This document shows positions 8,094 through 15,407 of a DNA stretch of 64,000 nucleotides, one piece after another; the first letter of the stretch is position 1, and the number at the start of each line of letters is the position of its first letter. The position numbers and the translations under genes are program-made. This DNA is from a virus. The notes under the pieces are model-generated. The model worked only from the letters and a program-made list of their open reading frames with translations, was not told the DNA's origin and searched no databases. The stretch spans positions 51,536 to 115,535 of the IMG/VR virus record IMGVR_UViG_3300025098_000018, one strand, 5' to 3'.

Positions 8094-9083
8094 TTAAAAC
8101 ATAGGAAAAAATTCTTTTAAGTCAACACTTTCTTCTTTTGCTTGCTTTAGATGTTTAAGAGGATTATAATTACTTTCTGAATTTTGAATTGATTCCCATG
8201 ATTGACTAATACCACTTTTTAAAAGTCTAGTCTTTGTAAATCCCATAAATTCTTGAAACTTGTTGTTACTTAACCTATGATTTCCAAGATAGTCAGTTTC
8301 CGGATGCCACTTAATATAATCAGTTAAGCTTTTTCCTGTTACTTCTTCAATCATATTAACAATCTCTAGCGTTGAGTGTGGGTTTGCTGCTGTAATATTA
8401 AAATCCATATTTCTAATTTTTGAATTAATAAGCTGTATTACGCTATAACAAAAGTCTTCTACGTGCATATAATCTTTAATCTTTTCAGGATTAAGAAACA
8501 TGTCAACGTTTTTTATGTTGTTTTTAATAGCAAACAAAGATTTTGCTATAAGTGAGTTCATATCACCTTCACCACCGTAAGCAAACAAAGGCCTAGTAAC
8601 TAGCCACTCTTTTGCATTGTTTCGTACAATCATTTCTCCAGCATACTTTTGTATTGCATAATCAGTCCTAGGAAAAACTTTACTTTCTTCAGACAACTCT
8701 TTGTCTTGATACTCAAAAGTATCATAAATTACTGTTGTGCCAGTATATACTATTGTTTGACCTGAAATGTTTGCTGCCTCTGTAATTATTTTAGTGCCTA
8801 ACACATTTGTCAGTACAGCATCTTTAGGATTAAGAGCTACAACATCAGTTCCAACTACAGCAGCGTTGTGAACTATAACATCTAACTCTAACTCATCAAA
8901 TAATTCAACCCACTTATCAACAGTATTACTATGTACACAAACTTCTTCAGACTTTGTATAGTTCATAAACTCATTTGCATAAGACGAGTTGTCTAAAGAA
9001 ATAAATTCATGATTGTTTTTACTAATTTCAACTGCAAGATTTCTTGCAATAAATCCTTTTTCTCCAGTAATTGCTATTCTCAT
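8094..9083 (-). CDS. NAD-dependent epimerase/dehydratase (extended SDR)
   Basis: 329 residues. The Rossmann nucleotide-binding motif is at the N-terminus (ITGEKGFIARN, residues 4-14) and the catalytic YxxxK is in DYAIQKYAG. The VTRPLFAYGGEG and YMHVEDFCYSV segments fit the UDP-glucose 4-epimerase/dTDP-sugar dehydratase class. Such enzymes interconvert nucleotide sugars using bound NAD. In a phage the likely roles are changing host surface polysaccharide or supplying sugars for virion or DNA glycosylation; the exact substrate cannot be read from the sequence. No glycosyltransferase is visible in the window. The gene ends before the nuclease leader, with 55 bases between the two genes. Confidence 0.85.
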   Translation of the reverse strand: MRIAITGEKGFIARNLAVEISKNNHEFISLDNSSYANEFMNYTKSEEVCVHSNTVDKWVELFDELELDVIVHNAAVVGTDVVALNPKDAVLTNVLGTKIITEAANISGQTIVYTGTTVIYDTFEYQDKELSEESKVFPRTDYAIQKYAGEMIVRNNAKEWLVTRPLFAYGGEGDMNSLIAKSLFAIKNNIKNVDMFLNPEKIKDYMHVEDFCYSVIQLINSKIRNMDFNITAANPHSTLEIVNMIEEVTGKSLTDYIKWHPETDYLGNHRLSNNKFQEFMGFTKTRLLKSGISQSWESIQNSESNYNPLKHLKQAKEESVDLKEFFPMF

Positions 9084-9085
9084 TT

Positions 9086-9370
9086 TTACCTTTTATTTGC
9101 TGTATTAACACTTTTTATTGACATGTTTTGTGTTTTAATTGTATTTAAATTATGTTTATTATTTTTAGTAAAATCCATCATTTCGTATTCGTAAAATGAT
9201 TTAATACCATAACTTGTATCTTGTTTAAACAAAAGTTTTCTATTTAAAACTAAAGAAGTTTTTTTGTAGCCGTGTGTTCTTTTATTAGTAAATAAAAAAG
9301 CATCATAAGTTACTAAGTCGCCAATTCTTAAACCACTTTTATAAACACTGTATTTTTTTATTTTTTTCAT
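9086..9370 (-). CDS. Small basic SH3-like protein
   Basis: 94 residues with a strongly basic N- and C-terminus. The core GLRIGDLVTYDAFLF... followed by KTSLVLNRK matches the GDL(V/I)...(V/I)L pattern of the adjacent 66-residue gene and of the gene at 5648, suggesting tandem paralogues with an SH3-like barrel. Function unknown. It overlaps the upstream gene by 4 bases (ATGA type), so it is translationally coupled. Confidence 0.65.
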   Translation of the reverse strand: MKKIKKYSVYKSGLRIGDLVTYDAFLFTNKRTHGYKKTSLVLNRKLLFKQDTSYGIKSFYEYEMMDFTKNNKHNLNTIKTQNMSIKSVNTANKR

Positions 9371-9567
9371 AATTTATGAACTTTACTTTCTAAAATACCC
9401 CAAGGTATTTTTTCTAAAAGATTGTTACTTAAAATTGTTATCATATAGCAAAAATTTAAATCTTTTTTAATTTCAAGCACAATACCGATTTTGTTTTTTT
9501 CATTAGAAAATAAATAGTTAAATTCAATTAAGTCCCCTATTTTTAACTCAGCTTCATTGTCAGACAT
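9367..9567 (-). CDS. Small SH3-like protein
   Basis: 66 residues. ELKIGDLIEFNYLF, then KIGIVLEIKKD, then IPWGILESKVHKL is a pattern I have seen in many short proteins of large marine phages (GDLI...GIVLEI...W..LE). The role is not known; a small virion or adaptor protein is possible. It is coupled at both ends: 1-base overlap with the upstream gene and 4-base overlap with the downstream gene. Confidence 0.7.
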   Translation of the reverse strand: MSDNEAELKIGDLIEFNYLFSNEKNKIGIVLEIKKDLNFCYMITILSNNLLEKIPWGILESKVHKL

Positions 9568-9797
9568 CAGGCAAGCTTATTATTTTTTTCTAAGTATTCA
9601 ATGTATAACTCACAAATATTTTTAAGCTGCTTACTGTCAACGATGACTTCTAAGAAAGAATTTTTATTTTCCGAAAGAATAGAAAAATTTTCTAAATTGT
9701 TATGTTTAAAATAAACATTTTTTTCTTCGAATACATCACCATAGATTGTGATATTTTTGTCTGAACATATAATATATCTAGTACTCATATTAAACAT
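9567..9797 (-). CDS. Unidentified 76-residue protein
   Basis: Not recognised. The sequence alternates short strands (TRYIICSDKNITIYGDVF) with a C-terminal helix (SKQLKNICELYIEYLEKNNKLA). The start could be ATG 9797, inside the end of the upstream gene, or ATG 9788 just after its stop; neither has a clear Shine-Dalgarno sequence, which suggests coupling to the upstream gene. Its stop overlaps the next start. Confidence 0.6.
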   Translation of the reverse strand: MFNMSTRYIICSDKNITIYGDVFEEKNVYFKHNNLENFSILSENKNSFLEVIVDSKQLKNICELYIEYLEKNNKLA

Positions 9798-10083
9798 CTA
9801 TTACTTCTATAATGTCATCATCTGTAAACGTGTATTTTTTGTTTTGATAGACACACTGGTAAAAGCCATGCGGAAAAAATTGTGACATAAAGCTTGTAGG
9901 AGAAACAAAGACTTCTTGATTGTTAAGTCTACGAAGTCTGACTTTAAGTAAATAAGAGTTTTTAAAATAAAACAACCTTACAACATCAGGTTTAAATAAT
10001 AACTTGTTAATGTTTGCAGAAAAATAGTTTGTTGTGTCTTTTAGAGACCAAAACTTATCTTGCTTAAAGTTTTTATTGTTCAT
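9790..10083 (-). CDS. Unidentified 97-residue protein
   Basis: Not recognised. It is basic and aromatic with likely beta strands (DVVRLFYFKNSYLLKVRLRRL, then QEVFVSPTSFMSQFFPHGFYQCVY). The C-terminus ends DDDIIEVIDV. It lies 2 bases after the deoxyribosyltransferase-like gene in the same transcription direction and is probably part of that message. Confidence 0.6.
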   Translation of the reverse strand: MNNKNFKQDKFWSLKDTTNYFSANINKLLFKPDVVRLFYFKNSYLLKVRLRRLNNQEVFVSPTSFMSQFFPHGFYQCVYQNKKYTFTDDDIIEVIDV

Positions 10084-10085
10084 GC

Positions 10086-10535
10086 TTACTCGATTGAAGC
10101 TGAGTATGGCTCATTTATAAATGAACGTATTTTAATTGTTCTATCCAGATAGTCTTCTAATTCATCAAAAGACGTGCAAACTTTAATACCACTTCTAGCT
10201 AGCATTAAATTAAATTTTGCTCCTTCTGGTAATCCTGCGCAAAAATAAATAATTGGCTTGTCATATGCATATGCATATCCAGCTTCCCAAATTGTTCCAA
10301 TGTCTTTGTCTCTTGTGTTAACAAGCAAAAAGTCTGCTGTTTTTATGTGATGTAAATTACCTTCAAAAGTTTCGTTTTGAACTTCTTTTGGCGCGTCTGG
10401 TGGACAAACAAAGATCCTTCTAGGCGATGCTAGATTAAAATGTTCTTTTCTTTCATCAAAAATACGCTCGAGCTCAGTAAGCTCATCAGCTTGTTTAGTA
10501 TTAAACCAACCGCTAGCAAGATAAATCTTTTTCAT
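10086..10535 (-). CDS. Nucleoside 2-deoxyribosyltransferase-like protein
   Basis: 149 residues. The N-terminal KKIYLASGWFN strand and loop, the central TADFLLVNTRDKDIGTIWEAGYAYAYDKPII block (Asp-x(4-8)-WE-GYA) and the C-terminal KVCTSFDELEDYL fit the nucleoside 2-deoxyribosyltransferase family. That family transfers deoxyribose between bases or hydrolyses deoxynucleoside monophosphates (the DNPH1/Rcl branch) through the Glu in the WEAG motif. With ThyX, dUTPases and ribonucleotide reductase nearby, a role in nucleotide salvage or host nucleotide breakdown is likely. Which of the two reactions it performs cannot be decided here. Confidence 0.8.
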   Translation of the reverse strand: MKKIYLASGWFNTKQADELTELERIFDERKEHFNLASPRRIFVCPPDAPKEVQNETFEGNLHHIKTADFLLVNTRDKDIGTIWEAGYAYAYDKPIIYFCAGLPEGAKFNLMLARSGIKVCTSFDELEDYLDRTIKIRSFINEPYSASIE

Positions 10536-10586
10536 TGAATTGTTCCTTTTATAAATAAATTACCAAGTTTTTAATTATTTTTCATT

Positions 10587-10616
10587 AATATGTACTGTCT
10601 ATAACAGTTTTACACT
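10587..10616 (-). promoter_or_regulatory. Weak candidate promoter for the deoxyribosyltransferase-like gene
   Basis: AGTGTAAA (10616-10609), 16 bases, then CATATT (10592-10587). The upstream element contains the TGTAAA core at the standard spacing, but the -10 element matches TATAAT in only 4 of 6 bases. The site overlaps the stop codon of the ThyX paralogue. Confidence 0.35.
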
Positions 10617-11601
10617 AAAATTCGCTATTAAGTTTTTGTTTAATTAAACTTACAGCTTTTACATCGTCATTCCACATTCGTGTAAATACTTTTTCTTCAC
10701 CTGACTTATTACCATTTAAGTCTTCTCTTTTGCACTGGTATATTGAATCATTTTCATTATAATCAAATAAATCATTTTTAGGTTCTGGCTGATATAGATT
10801 TGTTCCACGAGAAGTGTAAGTTCCATCTGGCAATTTAACTCTAAAAGTTCTTACGTAGTGCATATCAGGCTTGTTAAAGTCTAGACAAGTTGATACTTCT
10901 GGAATTGCTTCACAAACAGCACGTGCGATGCGCGTTGCTAAAATATTATCAACCTCAGGTTGGATTTGAACGTCTTGACGTTGTTTAATAAAACCGATCA
11001 AGTCTTTAAGATTAAATCTTGCAATATAAAAAGTCTCCATGCACTTAGGAAGTATTACTCTTGCGTCCATCATTGAAACTTTTTTGCTATCAACCATTTC
11101 AGAGTATAGTAGTTTTGCTTCCTTGACAATATCTAAATACCTAAAATAAAAGTCATCATCATCTTTTCTGCAGTTTTCAATTGACTCAGGAACTAGTGCA
11201 TTATCGTGTCTCAAGTCTCTGTCACCTGTACATTGTGCTGCAAAAGATCCTGCTCTATGACGAATAAGATGTGTAACAGTTTGTACATCAATACCACTAA
11301 TCTTAAATGTAAATCCTAAACACTCCATTGGAGTAGGAAGTGCACGAAAATTAAGTACATCTTGAAGATTTGTAGAAGCCTCTTCGGGTGTTGAGTTCTT
11401 AAAATCAGTTTCAGAAGGTGAATCTGCCCATGTTGCTTTTGTCATGTGCCAAGCAATATTTTGTGCTTGTTCTCTTGTAGGCGCATCAATTACTTCTACT
11501 TTTAGTGATTCTAGATTGTTAATGTAATTTGTAACTGGATCTTGTCCAAACTTAAGCTGCATAGGAAGTGCTACTGGTTCAAGATTGTTGTTAACAGGCA
11601 T
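10615..11601 (-). CDS. Divergent ThyX-like protein (flavin-dependent thymidylate synthase family)
   Basis: 328 residues, longer than the usual 210-260 of ThyX. The family signature starts correctly (HLIRHRAGSF, RHR at 114-116 and S119) but continues AAQCTGDRD (121-129) where canonical ThyX has N-E-x-S-x-R-Y. The C-terminal QPEVDNILATRIARAVCEAIPEVS resembles the ThyX helix with the second Arg. A canonical ThyX lies at 14682-15398, so this copy probably has another substrate or role. Modification of a pyrimidine other than standard dUMP methylation is one option, but it is speculation. ATG 11601 has GGAG 6 bases upstream. A strong phage promoter precedes it. Confidence 0.8.
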   Translation of the reverse strand: MPVNNNLEPVALPMQLKFGQDPVTNYINNLESLKVEVIDAPTREQAQNIAWHMTKATWADSPSETDFKNSTPEEASTNLQDVLNFRALPTPMECLGFTFKISGIDVQTVTHLIRHRAGSFAAQCTGDRDLRHDNALVPESIENCRKDDDDFYFRYLDIVKEAKLLYSEMVDSKKVSMMDARVILPKCMETFYIARFNLKDLIGFIKQRQDVQIQPEVDNILATRIARAVCEAIPEVSTCLDFNKPDMHYVRTFRVKLPDGTYTSRGTNLYQPEPKNDLFDYNENDSIYQCKREDLNGNKSGEEKVFTRMWNDDVKAVSLIKQKLNSEF

Positions 11602-11660
11602 ATATTTCTCCGTGATTTGTTTTTAATATCATATAAAGTATTTTTTCTTATTACTTTAAT

Positions 11661-11690
11661 ATTATAATACGTGTTGACAATATTTACACG
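11661..11690 (-). promoter_or_regulatory. Phage-type promoter for the ThyX paralogue (TGTAAA-N16-TATAAT)
   Basis: CGTGTAAA (11690-11683), 16 bases, TATAAT (11666-11661). The predicted start is near 11654. AAAGTA/TACTTT (11657-11652 with 11640-11635) could form a small hairpin at the 5' end of the message. The leader is about 50 bases. Confidence 0.75.
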
Positions 11691-11693
11691 TAA

Positions 11694-12620
11694 TTAAAAT
11701 TTAAATTTTTCTAAGTCTTCAAGAACGTAGTGATGTATGTTTTCATGACTTATTTGATCATTGTATGGCATTTTTGGTACAAAGACTTTAATGTCGTGAG
11801 TTGCGTACTCCATTGCATGTTTAGGACTGTCATCTATAGCACACATTAAATTCCCGTTTAAATAAAAGTCACGTTTTGCAACCCAAATATATTTTTCTGC
11901 CGCAAAGTCTAAATTGTCAAAAGGTATATTGTTATTTTCTAGCCAAGCATAAGTTTGATATTTACATTTTAAATTGCTGCTTGGTCTAGAAGTAAGGAGC
12001 TGAATGTATATATTTTCTTCTTTTGCCAACCTTAGAAATTTTACCATGCTATCTATTGGTGGAATGTTAAGAAATTCATTACATGAAATGAAATTTTCAA
12101 AAACACCTTCAGGACTCAAACCTTTATTTTTTACTTCTTTTGAAGAATAGTAAGAAGTATTATTTTGATCTACGTAAACACCGTAAGTCTTATACAACCA
12201 ATTATTAAAATAGTTACGAAAGTCACAAACAACGTCATCTATGTCAACAACAATAACCTTTTGAGATGTTTCTGGGCTTTTAATGTTCTTGCTTACTTTT
12301 AAATGAATATCTCTCTCGTCAAATGAAGAAATAAATTCTTCGCTAGATATTTCATAAAGATTCATTATTGCCATTAGATATCTAAACACATCTATAGAAT
12401 TATATAAAATCTTATCTTTATCTACTTCATAGTCAGTTTTATCAAAAACTTTAAAGTTAGAAGAAGAAACAATTTCTGATACTTCATGATGCATTGCTAA
12501 TGTAATTGTTTTTAACATTTCTTCTTTTTGTTTTGCTGACATTGTTTTTTTATCATAAAATGTAGAAGAAAAATTGTCTTGAAGCTTTAGTAAGCTTTTA
12601 ATAGTTAAATTATTTTTCAT
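11694..12620 (-). CDS. Fusion of NTP-pyrophosphatase-like domain and HAD 5'-nucleotidase
   Basis: 308 residues. The C-terminal domain is a HAD phosphatase of the 5'(3')-deoxyribonucleotidase type: VVDIDDVV with the nucleophile Asp (126-129), LLTSRPSS (motif II) and AIDDSPKHA (motif IV). The N-terminal 105 residues resemble all-alpha NTP pyrophosphatases (MazG/dimeric dUTPase): EVSE at 46-49 for ExxE, then NSID at 74-77 where ExxD is expected, then SSEEFISSFDERD. The Glu-to-Asn change suggests reduced or altered activity in this half. Such a fusion could remove a pyrophosphate and then a phosphate from one nucleotide. It is 4 bases coupled to the upstream gene. Confidence 0.75.
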   Translation of the reverse strand: MKNNLTIKSLLKLQDNFSSTFYDKKTMSAKQKEEMLKTITLAMHHEVSEIVSSSNFKVFDKTDYEVDKDKILYNSIDVFRYLMAIMNLYEISSEEFISSFDERDIHLKVSKNIKSPETSQKVIVVDIDDVVCDFRNYFNNWLYKTYGVYVDQNNTSYYSSKEVKNKGLSPEGVFENFISCNEFLNIPPIDSMVKFLRLAKEENIYIQLLTSRPSSNLKCKYQTYAWLENNNIPFDNLDFAAEKYIWVAKRDFYLNGNLMCAIDDSPKHAMEYATHDIKVFVPKMPYNDQISHENIHHYVLEDLEKFKF

Positions 12621-12985
12621 TTAAACTCTTTTTTTTCTGGGTGAAGTGTACGCAGTAGCTCTTTAAGCGTTTCAATGTGCCTTTCTTCACGGAAATTATC
12701 TGAAAGTATGTTTATTATTATGTTTGTGTCTAATGGTTCCATTAACATGTTAGTCTCAAGCATTAAAGCAAACATGACAAGCATTGGTGACATTAGACCT
12801 ACTTGCGAATCGTTAGCTGTAGAGTCGTATGAATCTCTTCCTGCTTGTACTTTTTTTCTAAACATTTCTATAGCATTAAAAATATCTAACCATTTTGTAG
12901 GAACACGTGAAGCTTTTTGTAAAAGATCTTTTGCCTCATAAGCTAAATCGCTTCGCCTAGTTTTATTGTTGTTTTCTGATTTCAT
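12617..12985 (-). CDS. Unidentified 122-residue protein
   Basis: The start is ATG 12985 with AGAGG 6 bases upstream; a TTG two codons earlier is not preferred. Not recognised. All-helical by appearance, with a central hydrophobic stretch (SPMLVMFALMLETNMLM) that is probably a buried helix rather than a membrane segment, and a charged C-terminus (RTLHPEKKEFK). It overlaps the nucleotidase start by 4 bases and begins inside the end of the 12963-13634 gene, so the three are coupled. Confidence 0.65.
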   Translation of the reverse strand: MKSENNNKTRRSDLAYEAKDLLQKASRVPTKWLDIFNAIEMFRKKVQAGRDSYDSTANDSQVGLMSPMLVMFALMLETNMLMEPLDTNIIINILSDNFREERHIETLKELLRTLHPEKKEFK

Positions 12986-13634
12986 GTTCAACCTCTTTGT
13001 TTATATTACACACTTCTTGATATTCTTCTATAGACACTTTATCTATATTAAGTAAATAATCAGCTGCTGATTTAAAACTTATACTCTTTACTTTTCTAAC
13101 AATATTAACACATTCAAAAACTGAATCTATTTTTGCAACTTCACATGTATCGATGTTGCTTTCAATAATATTCCTATGTATAAGATACTGCAGTTCTCTT
13201 GCTAGTTGAATTGTAATTTCTGTCTTAAAATCTTTATAGCTTTCAATGTCATAGTAAGCGTCACAGTATATTTCTATCATACCATCATCTTCTTTGTTTT
13301 CTATGTCATAGTAAAAAGAGCACATGTCATAATTTATTTTTTTTATTTTAGAAGATATAAAGTTTACAGTTAAAGTTATGCATAAGTCTGTCATTGATGT
13401 TAAAACATGATCGTAAAAAAAGTTAAATCTTTCAACGCATAATATGTTATGATTAGAAGTAGCTGAAAATATTATGCTGTCATTGTCAATATAAACAGTA
13501 ATTGTATTACTGTTTGTCATACCTAGAACATATAATATTTTGTCTTCTATTATATTCCACACATATGATACAAAGCATGACGCTCTTAGGCTTTTGTTGC
13601 CAAACAAACTAATTGTGTCATGCTTACTTATCAC
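12963..13634 (-). CDS. Unidentified 223-residue protein
   Basis: Starts at GTG 13634 with AAGG 9 bases upstream, right after the stop of the dUTPase-like gene. The family is not recognised. The first 130 residues look beta-rich, the rest helical. The segment FKTEITIQLARELQYLIHR (about 138-155) has the length and spacing of the HExxH helix of some phage metallopeptidase-like proteins but lacks both His, so no activity is claimed. The C-terminus is charged (EVEHEIRKQQ). Confidence 0.65.
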   Translation of the reverse strand: MISKHDTISLFGNKSLRASCFVSYVWNIIEDKILYVLGMTNSNTITVYIDNDSIIFSATSNHNILCVERFNFFYDHVLTSMTDLCITLTVNFISSKIKKINYDMCSFYYDIENKEDDGMIEIYCDAYYDIESYKDFKTEITIQLARELQYLIHRNIIESNIDTCEVAKIDSVFECVNIVRKVKSISFKSAADYLLNIDKVSIEEYQEVCNINKEVEHEIRKQQ

Positions 13635-13636
13635 AT

Positions 13637-14014
13637 CTAGTATCCTTGAATAATTCTATTTCTTATGATCTCATCCTTGCTTAAAAAAGCTGTATAGAAT
13701 TCTTCAACGTCAACTCCGATTAAAATCATTAGAGAGAAAAAATAATTAAAAGCGTCTACAATTTCTTCTAAGAACTCTTCTCTATCAATTTCAGGCATTT
13801 CTGTTTCGCGATGAGGCTTCCAGTTTTTTAGATGACCAAGTGCTTCAAACATTTCTTCAACACCTTTAAGCGCTGTCTCTCTACATGTATGCTGTGCTTT
13901 TTTTGTTGATAAATCAACTGGCCACTGTGGGTAAGAGTCTTCAAATTTTTGCTTAATTAAATGCATAAAACTTTCACGCTTTTCAAAAATATCAAACAAT
14001 TTGTCTTTGTTCAT
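13637..14014 (-). CDS. Dimeric-type (all-alpha) dUTPase or MazG-like NTP pyrophosphatase
   Basis: 125 residues. The metal-binding pattern of the all-alpha NTP pyrophosphatases is intact: VEEMFEAL (ExxxE) in the first helix pair and LEEIVDAFNYF (EExxD) in the second, with LKNWKPHRE between and FLSKDEIIRNR at the end, close to phage dimeric dUTPases. These enzymes hydrolyse dUTP or a related nucleotide to the monophosphate and pyrophosphate, feeding dUMP to ThyX. The phage also has a trimeric-fold dUTPase (20008-20520), so the substrate may differ. It is coupled to its upstream neighbour by a 1-base overlap. Confidence 0.8.
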   Translation of the reverse strand: MNKDKLFDIFEKRESFMHLIKQKFEDSYPQWPVDLSTKKAQHTCRETALKGVEEMFEALGHLKNWKPHRETEMPEIDREEFLEEIVDAFNYFFSLMILIGVDVEEFYTAFLSKDEIIRNRIIQGY

Positions 14015-14235
14015 TAGTCATCTTTCTTTTCTTGCGCATTTTTAAGCATGTTGTCTAAAGATCCATCAAAAATTTTTGCGTACTCATCTTGCAATACTAA
14101 CTTTTCATCTTTACAAGTAAATCTAATCATTCTCATATGATCAATAATATCAGTTCCAGTAAGCATTGAAACCTGTAAAATTCTTGCAATGTGTGCAATA
14201 ACATTGTCATCTAATTTAAAATCTTTATTTTCCAT
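14014..14235 (-). CDS. Conserved small phage protein, function unknown
   Basis: 73 residues. FKLDDNVIAHIARILQVSML... then GTDIIDHMRMIRF, then a charged C-terminal helix, is a pattern I associate with short proteins common in large marine phages; no function is known to me. Helical, acidic at the C-terminus (NAQEKKDD), no membrane segment. It sits between the dUTPase-like gene and the 124-residue gene under the promoter at 14659. Confidence 0.7.
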   Translation of the reverse strand: MENKDFKLDDNVIAHIARILQVSMLTGTDIIDHMRMIRFTCKDEKLVLQDEYAKIFDGSLDNMLKNAQEKKDD

Positions 14236-14242
14236 TTTTATC

Positions 14243-14617
14243 CTATAAAATCATTGGTCTTTTTTGTAATCTTTGATTAATAATATCGTTGTCGTGCTCC
14301 ATAACCTTAATCATATCAACACCTTCAACTGATTTTATTAATTTTGCTACTTTTTTTAATTTGTTTTCTTCACTTATGAACTTTGGAATATATGAGACAT
14401 TTAGCTCTACTATTCTATGCCCTGCATTTGTAACTGGATCACTGATTGGTCGGGTTTGTCTAACAGTAACAATTCCTTCAAGAGCCCTCATATCTGTCAT
14501 TATGTCTAATACAGTAGGATCTTCTCTGTCTTCAATCATTATTCTGCATCTTACTAACGCATTGATTAAATCTTTATGTCTCTCGAGAATAAGACGTCTT
14601 TTTTCTTCTATAATCAT
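14243..14617 (-). CDS. Conserved phage protein, possible ferredoxin-like fold
   Basis: 124 residues. The alternation of a leading helix, MRALEGIVTVRQTRP, the strand RIVELNVSYIPK, the helix EENKLKKVAKLIKSV and the strand VDMIKVMEHD is a beta-alpha-beta-beta-alpha-beta (ferredoxin/ACT-like) layout. Function not known. It is the first gene of a message from the promoter at 14659-14688, which runs through the dUTPase-like and probably the nucleotidase genes. Confidence 0.65.
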   Translation of the reverse strand: MIIEEKRRLILERHKDLINALVRCRIMIEDREDPTVLDIMTDMRALEGIVTVRQTRPISDPVTNAGHRIVELNVSYIPKFISEENKLKKVAKLIKSVEGVDMIKVMEHDNDIINQRLQKRPMIL

Positions 14618-14658
14618 TATTATAACCTCGTGTAGAATATAATAATAATTATGGATTA

Positions 14659-14688
14659 ATTATATAATATTAATTTAATATTTACACG
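14659..14688 (-). promoter_or_regulatory. Phage-type promoter (TGTAAA-N16-TATAAT)
   Basis: CGTGTAAA (14688-14681), 16 bases, TATAAT (14664-14659). The start is expected near 14652, giving a leader of about 35 bases that contains the CGAGG ribosome binding site of the 14243-14617 gene. The upstream element overlaps the end of thyX. Confidence 0.75.
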
Positions 14689-15398
14689 CCTCTAGTTTCT
14701 CTATAAGCATTTACTGTTTCTGGCCACAGATCTTTTATAATATCTAACATTGCCAATGCAACCTGTTGTATTTCCCATTGTGCACCTTCGTGTGTTCTTA
14801 AGTCAATAAATTTTAAAATATTGTTTAGATTTGCAGTTGCATAATATTCTGTGTATAAGTTTTGAGGTAATATTCCTCTTGCCTGCTCTCTACAGACACC
14901 TGCTGCAAGTAAGTTATCAAAAAGCTTTATACAGCTGTCATGATGATCAACAATAGCTTTAGAAGCTAGTTTAATTAAAGGTTTTGAGCATATGTCACTT
15001 TTAATTTCTATTTCTGGGTTGATTGTATCTTCTGCATTTGAAGCTTGTCTATTACTTTTGTGTTGAGTTCTAAAGCTCAAAGGCTCATAAAACTGTATAT
15101 CAGCGTCTGTATATCTTCTAGATATTTCGTTATAACTCCACGTTCTGTGTCTATGATGTTGAGACCTAACAAACAAAGGAACTTTAATTCTAAAAGTTGC
15201 AATATTATGCTCGAGAGTAGAAGTGTGTCTATGCTTAATAAGATAGCTAATTAGCTTTTTATCTTTTTCGTCTATTTTTTGTTTTTGTACACCAAATGAT
15301 ACTCTCGCAGAATTAACTACAGTTATATCTTCTCCCATATGTTGAACTAATTCTACACTGCCAATTTTATCATTGTATAAATAACGTAATTTTTCCAT
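14682..15398 (-). CDS. thyX: Flavin-dependent thymidylate synthase ThyX
   Basis: 238 residues, normal for the family. The full signature RHRTWSYNEISRRY begins at 83, with the flavin/dUMP-binding RHR and S88/S93. The C-terminal REQARGILPQNLYTEYYATANL carries the conserved second half (R, Q, P.Y.....N). It makes dTMP from dUMP using methylene-tetrahydrofolate and FAD/NADPH. Upstream is the endolysin gene, 9 bases away; AAAGG lies 6 bases before the ATG. It belongs with NrdA/B and two dUTPases in a dTMP supply pathway. Confidence 0.95.
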   Translation of the reverse strand: MEKLRYLYNDKIGSVELVQHMGEDITVVNSARVSFGVQKQKIDEKDKKLISYLIKHRHTSTLEHNIATFRIKVPLFVRSQHHRHRTWSYNEISRRYTDADIQFYEPLSFRTQHKSNRQASNAEDTINPEIEIKSDICSKPLIKLASKAIVDHHDSCIKLFDNLLAAGVCREQARGILPQNLYTEYYATANLNNILKFIDLRTHEGAQWEIQQVALAMLDIIKDLWPETVNAYRETRGV

Positions 15399-15407
15399 AA
15401 ATAACCT

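Noticed and set aside
12970-13020. GTGTAATA near the 12617 gene as a promoter
   Set aside because: Too close to the start codon for a -10 and a start site to fit.
13180-13240. Degenerate HExxH (ARELQYL) as a metallopeptidase
   Set aside because: Both His are missing and the fold is not supported; mentioned only in the gene entry.
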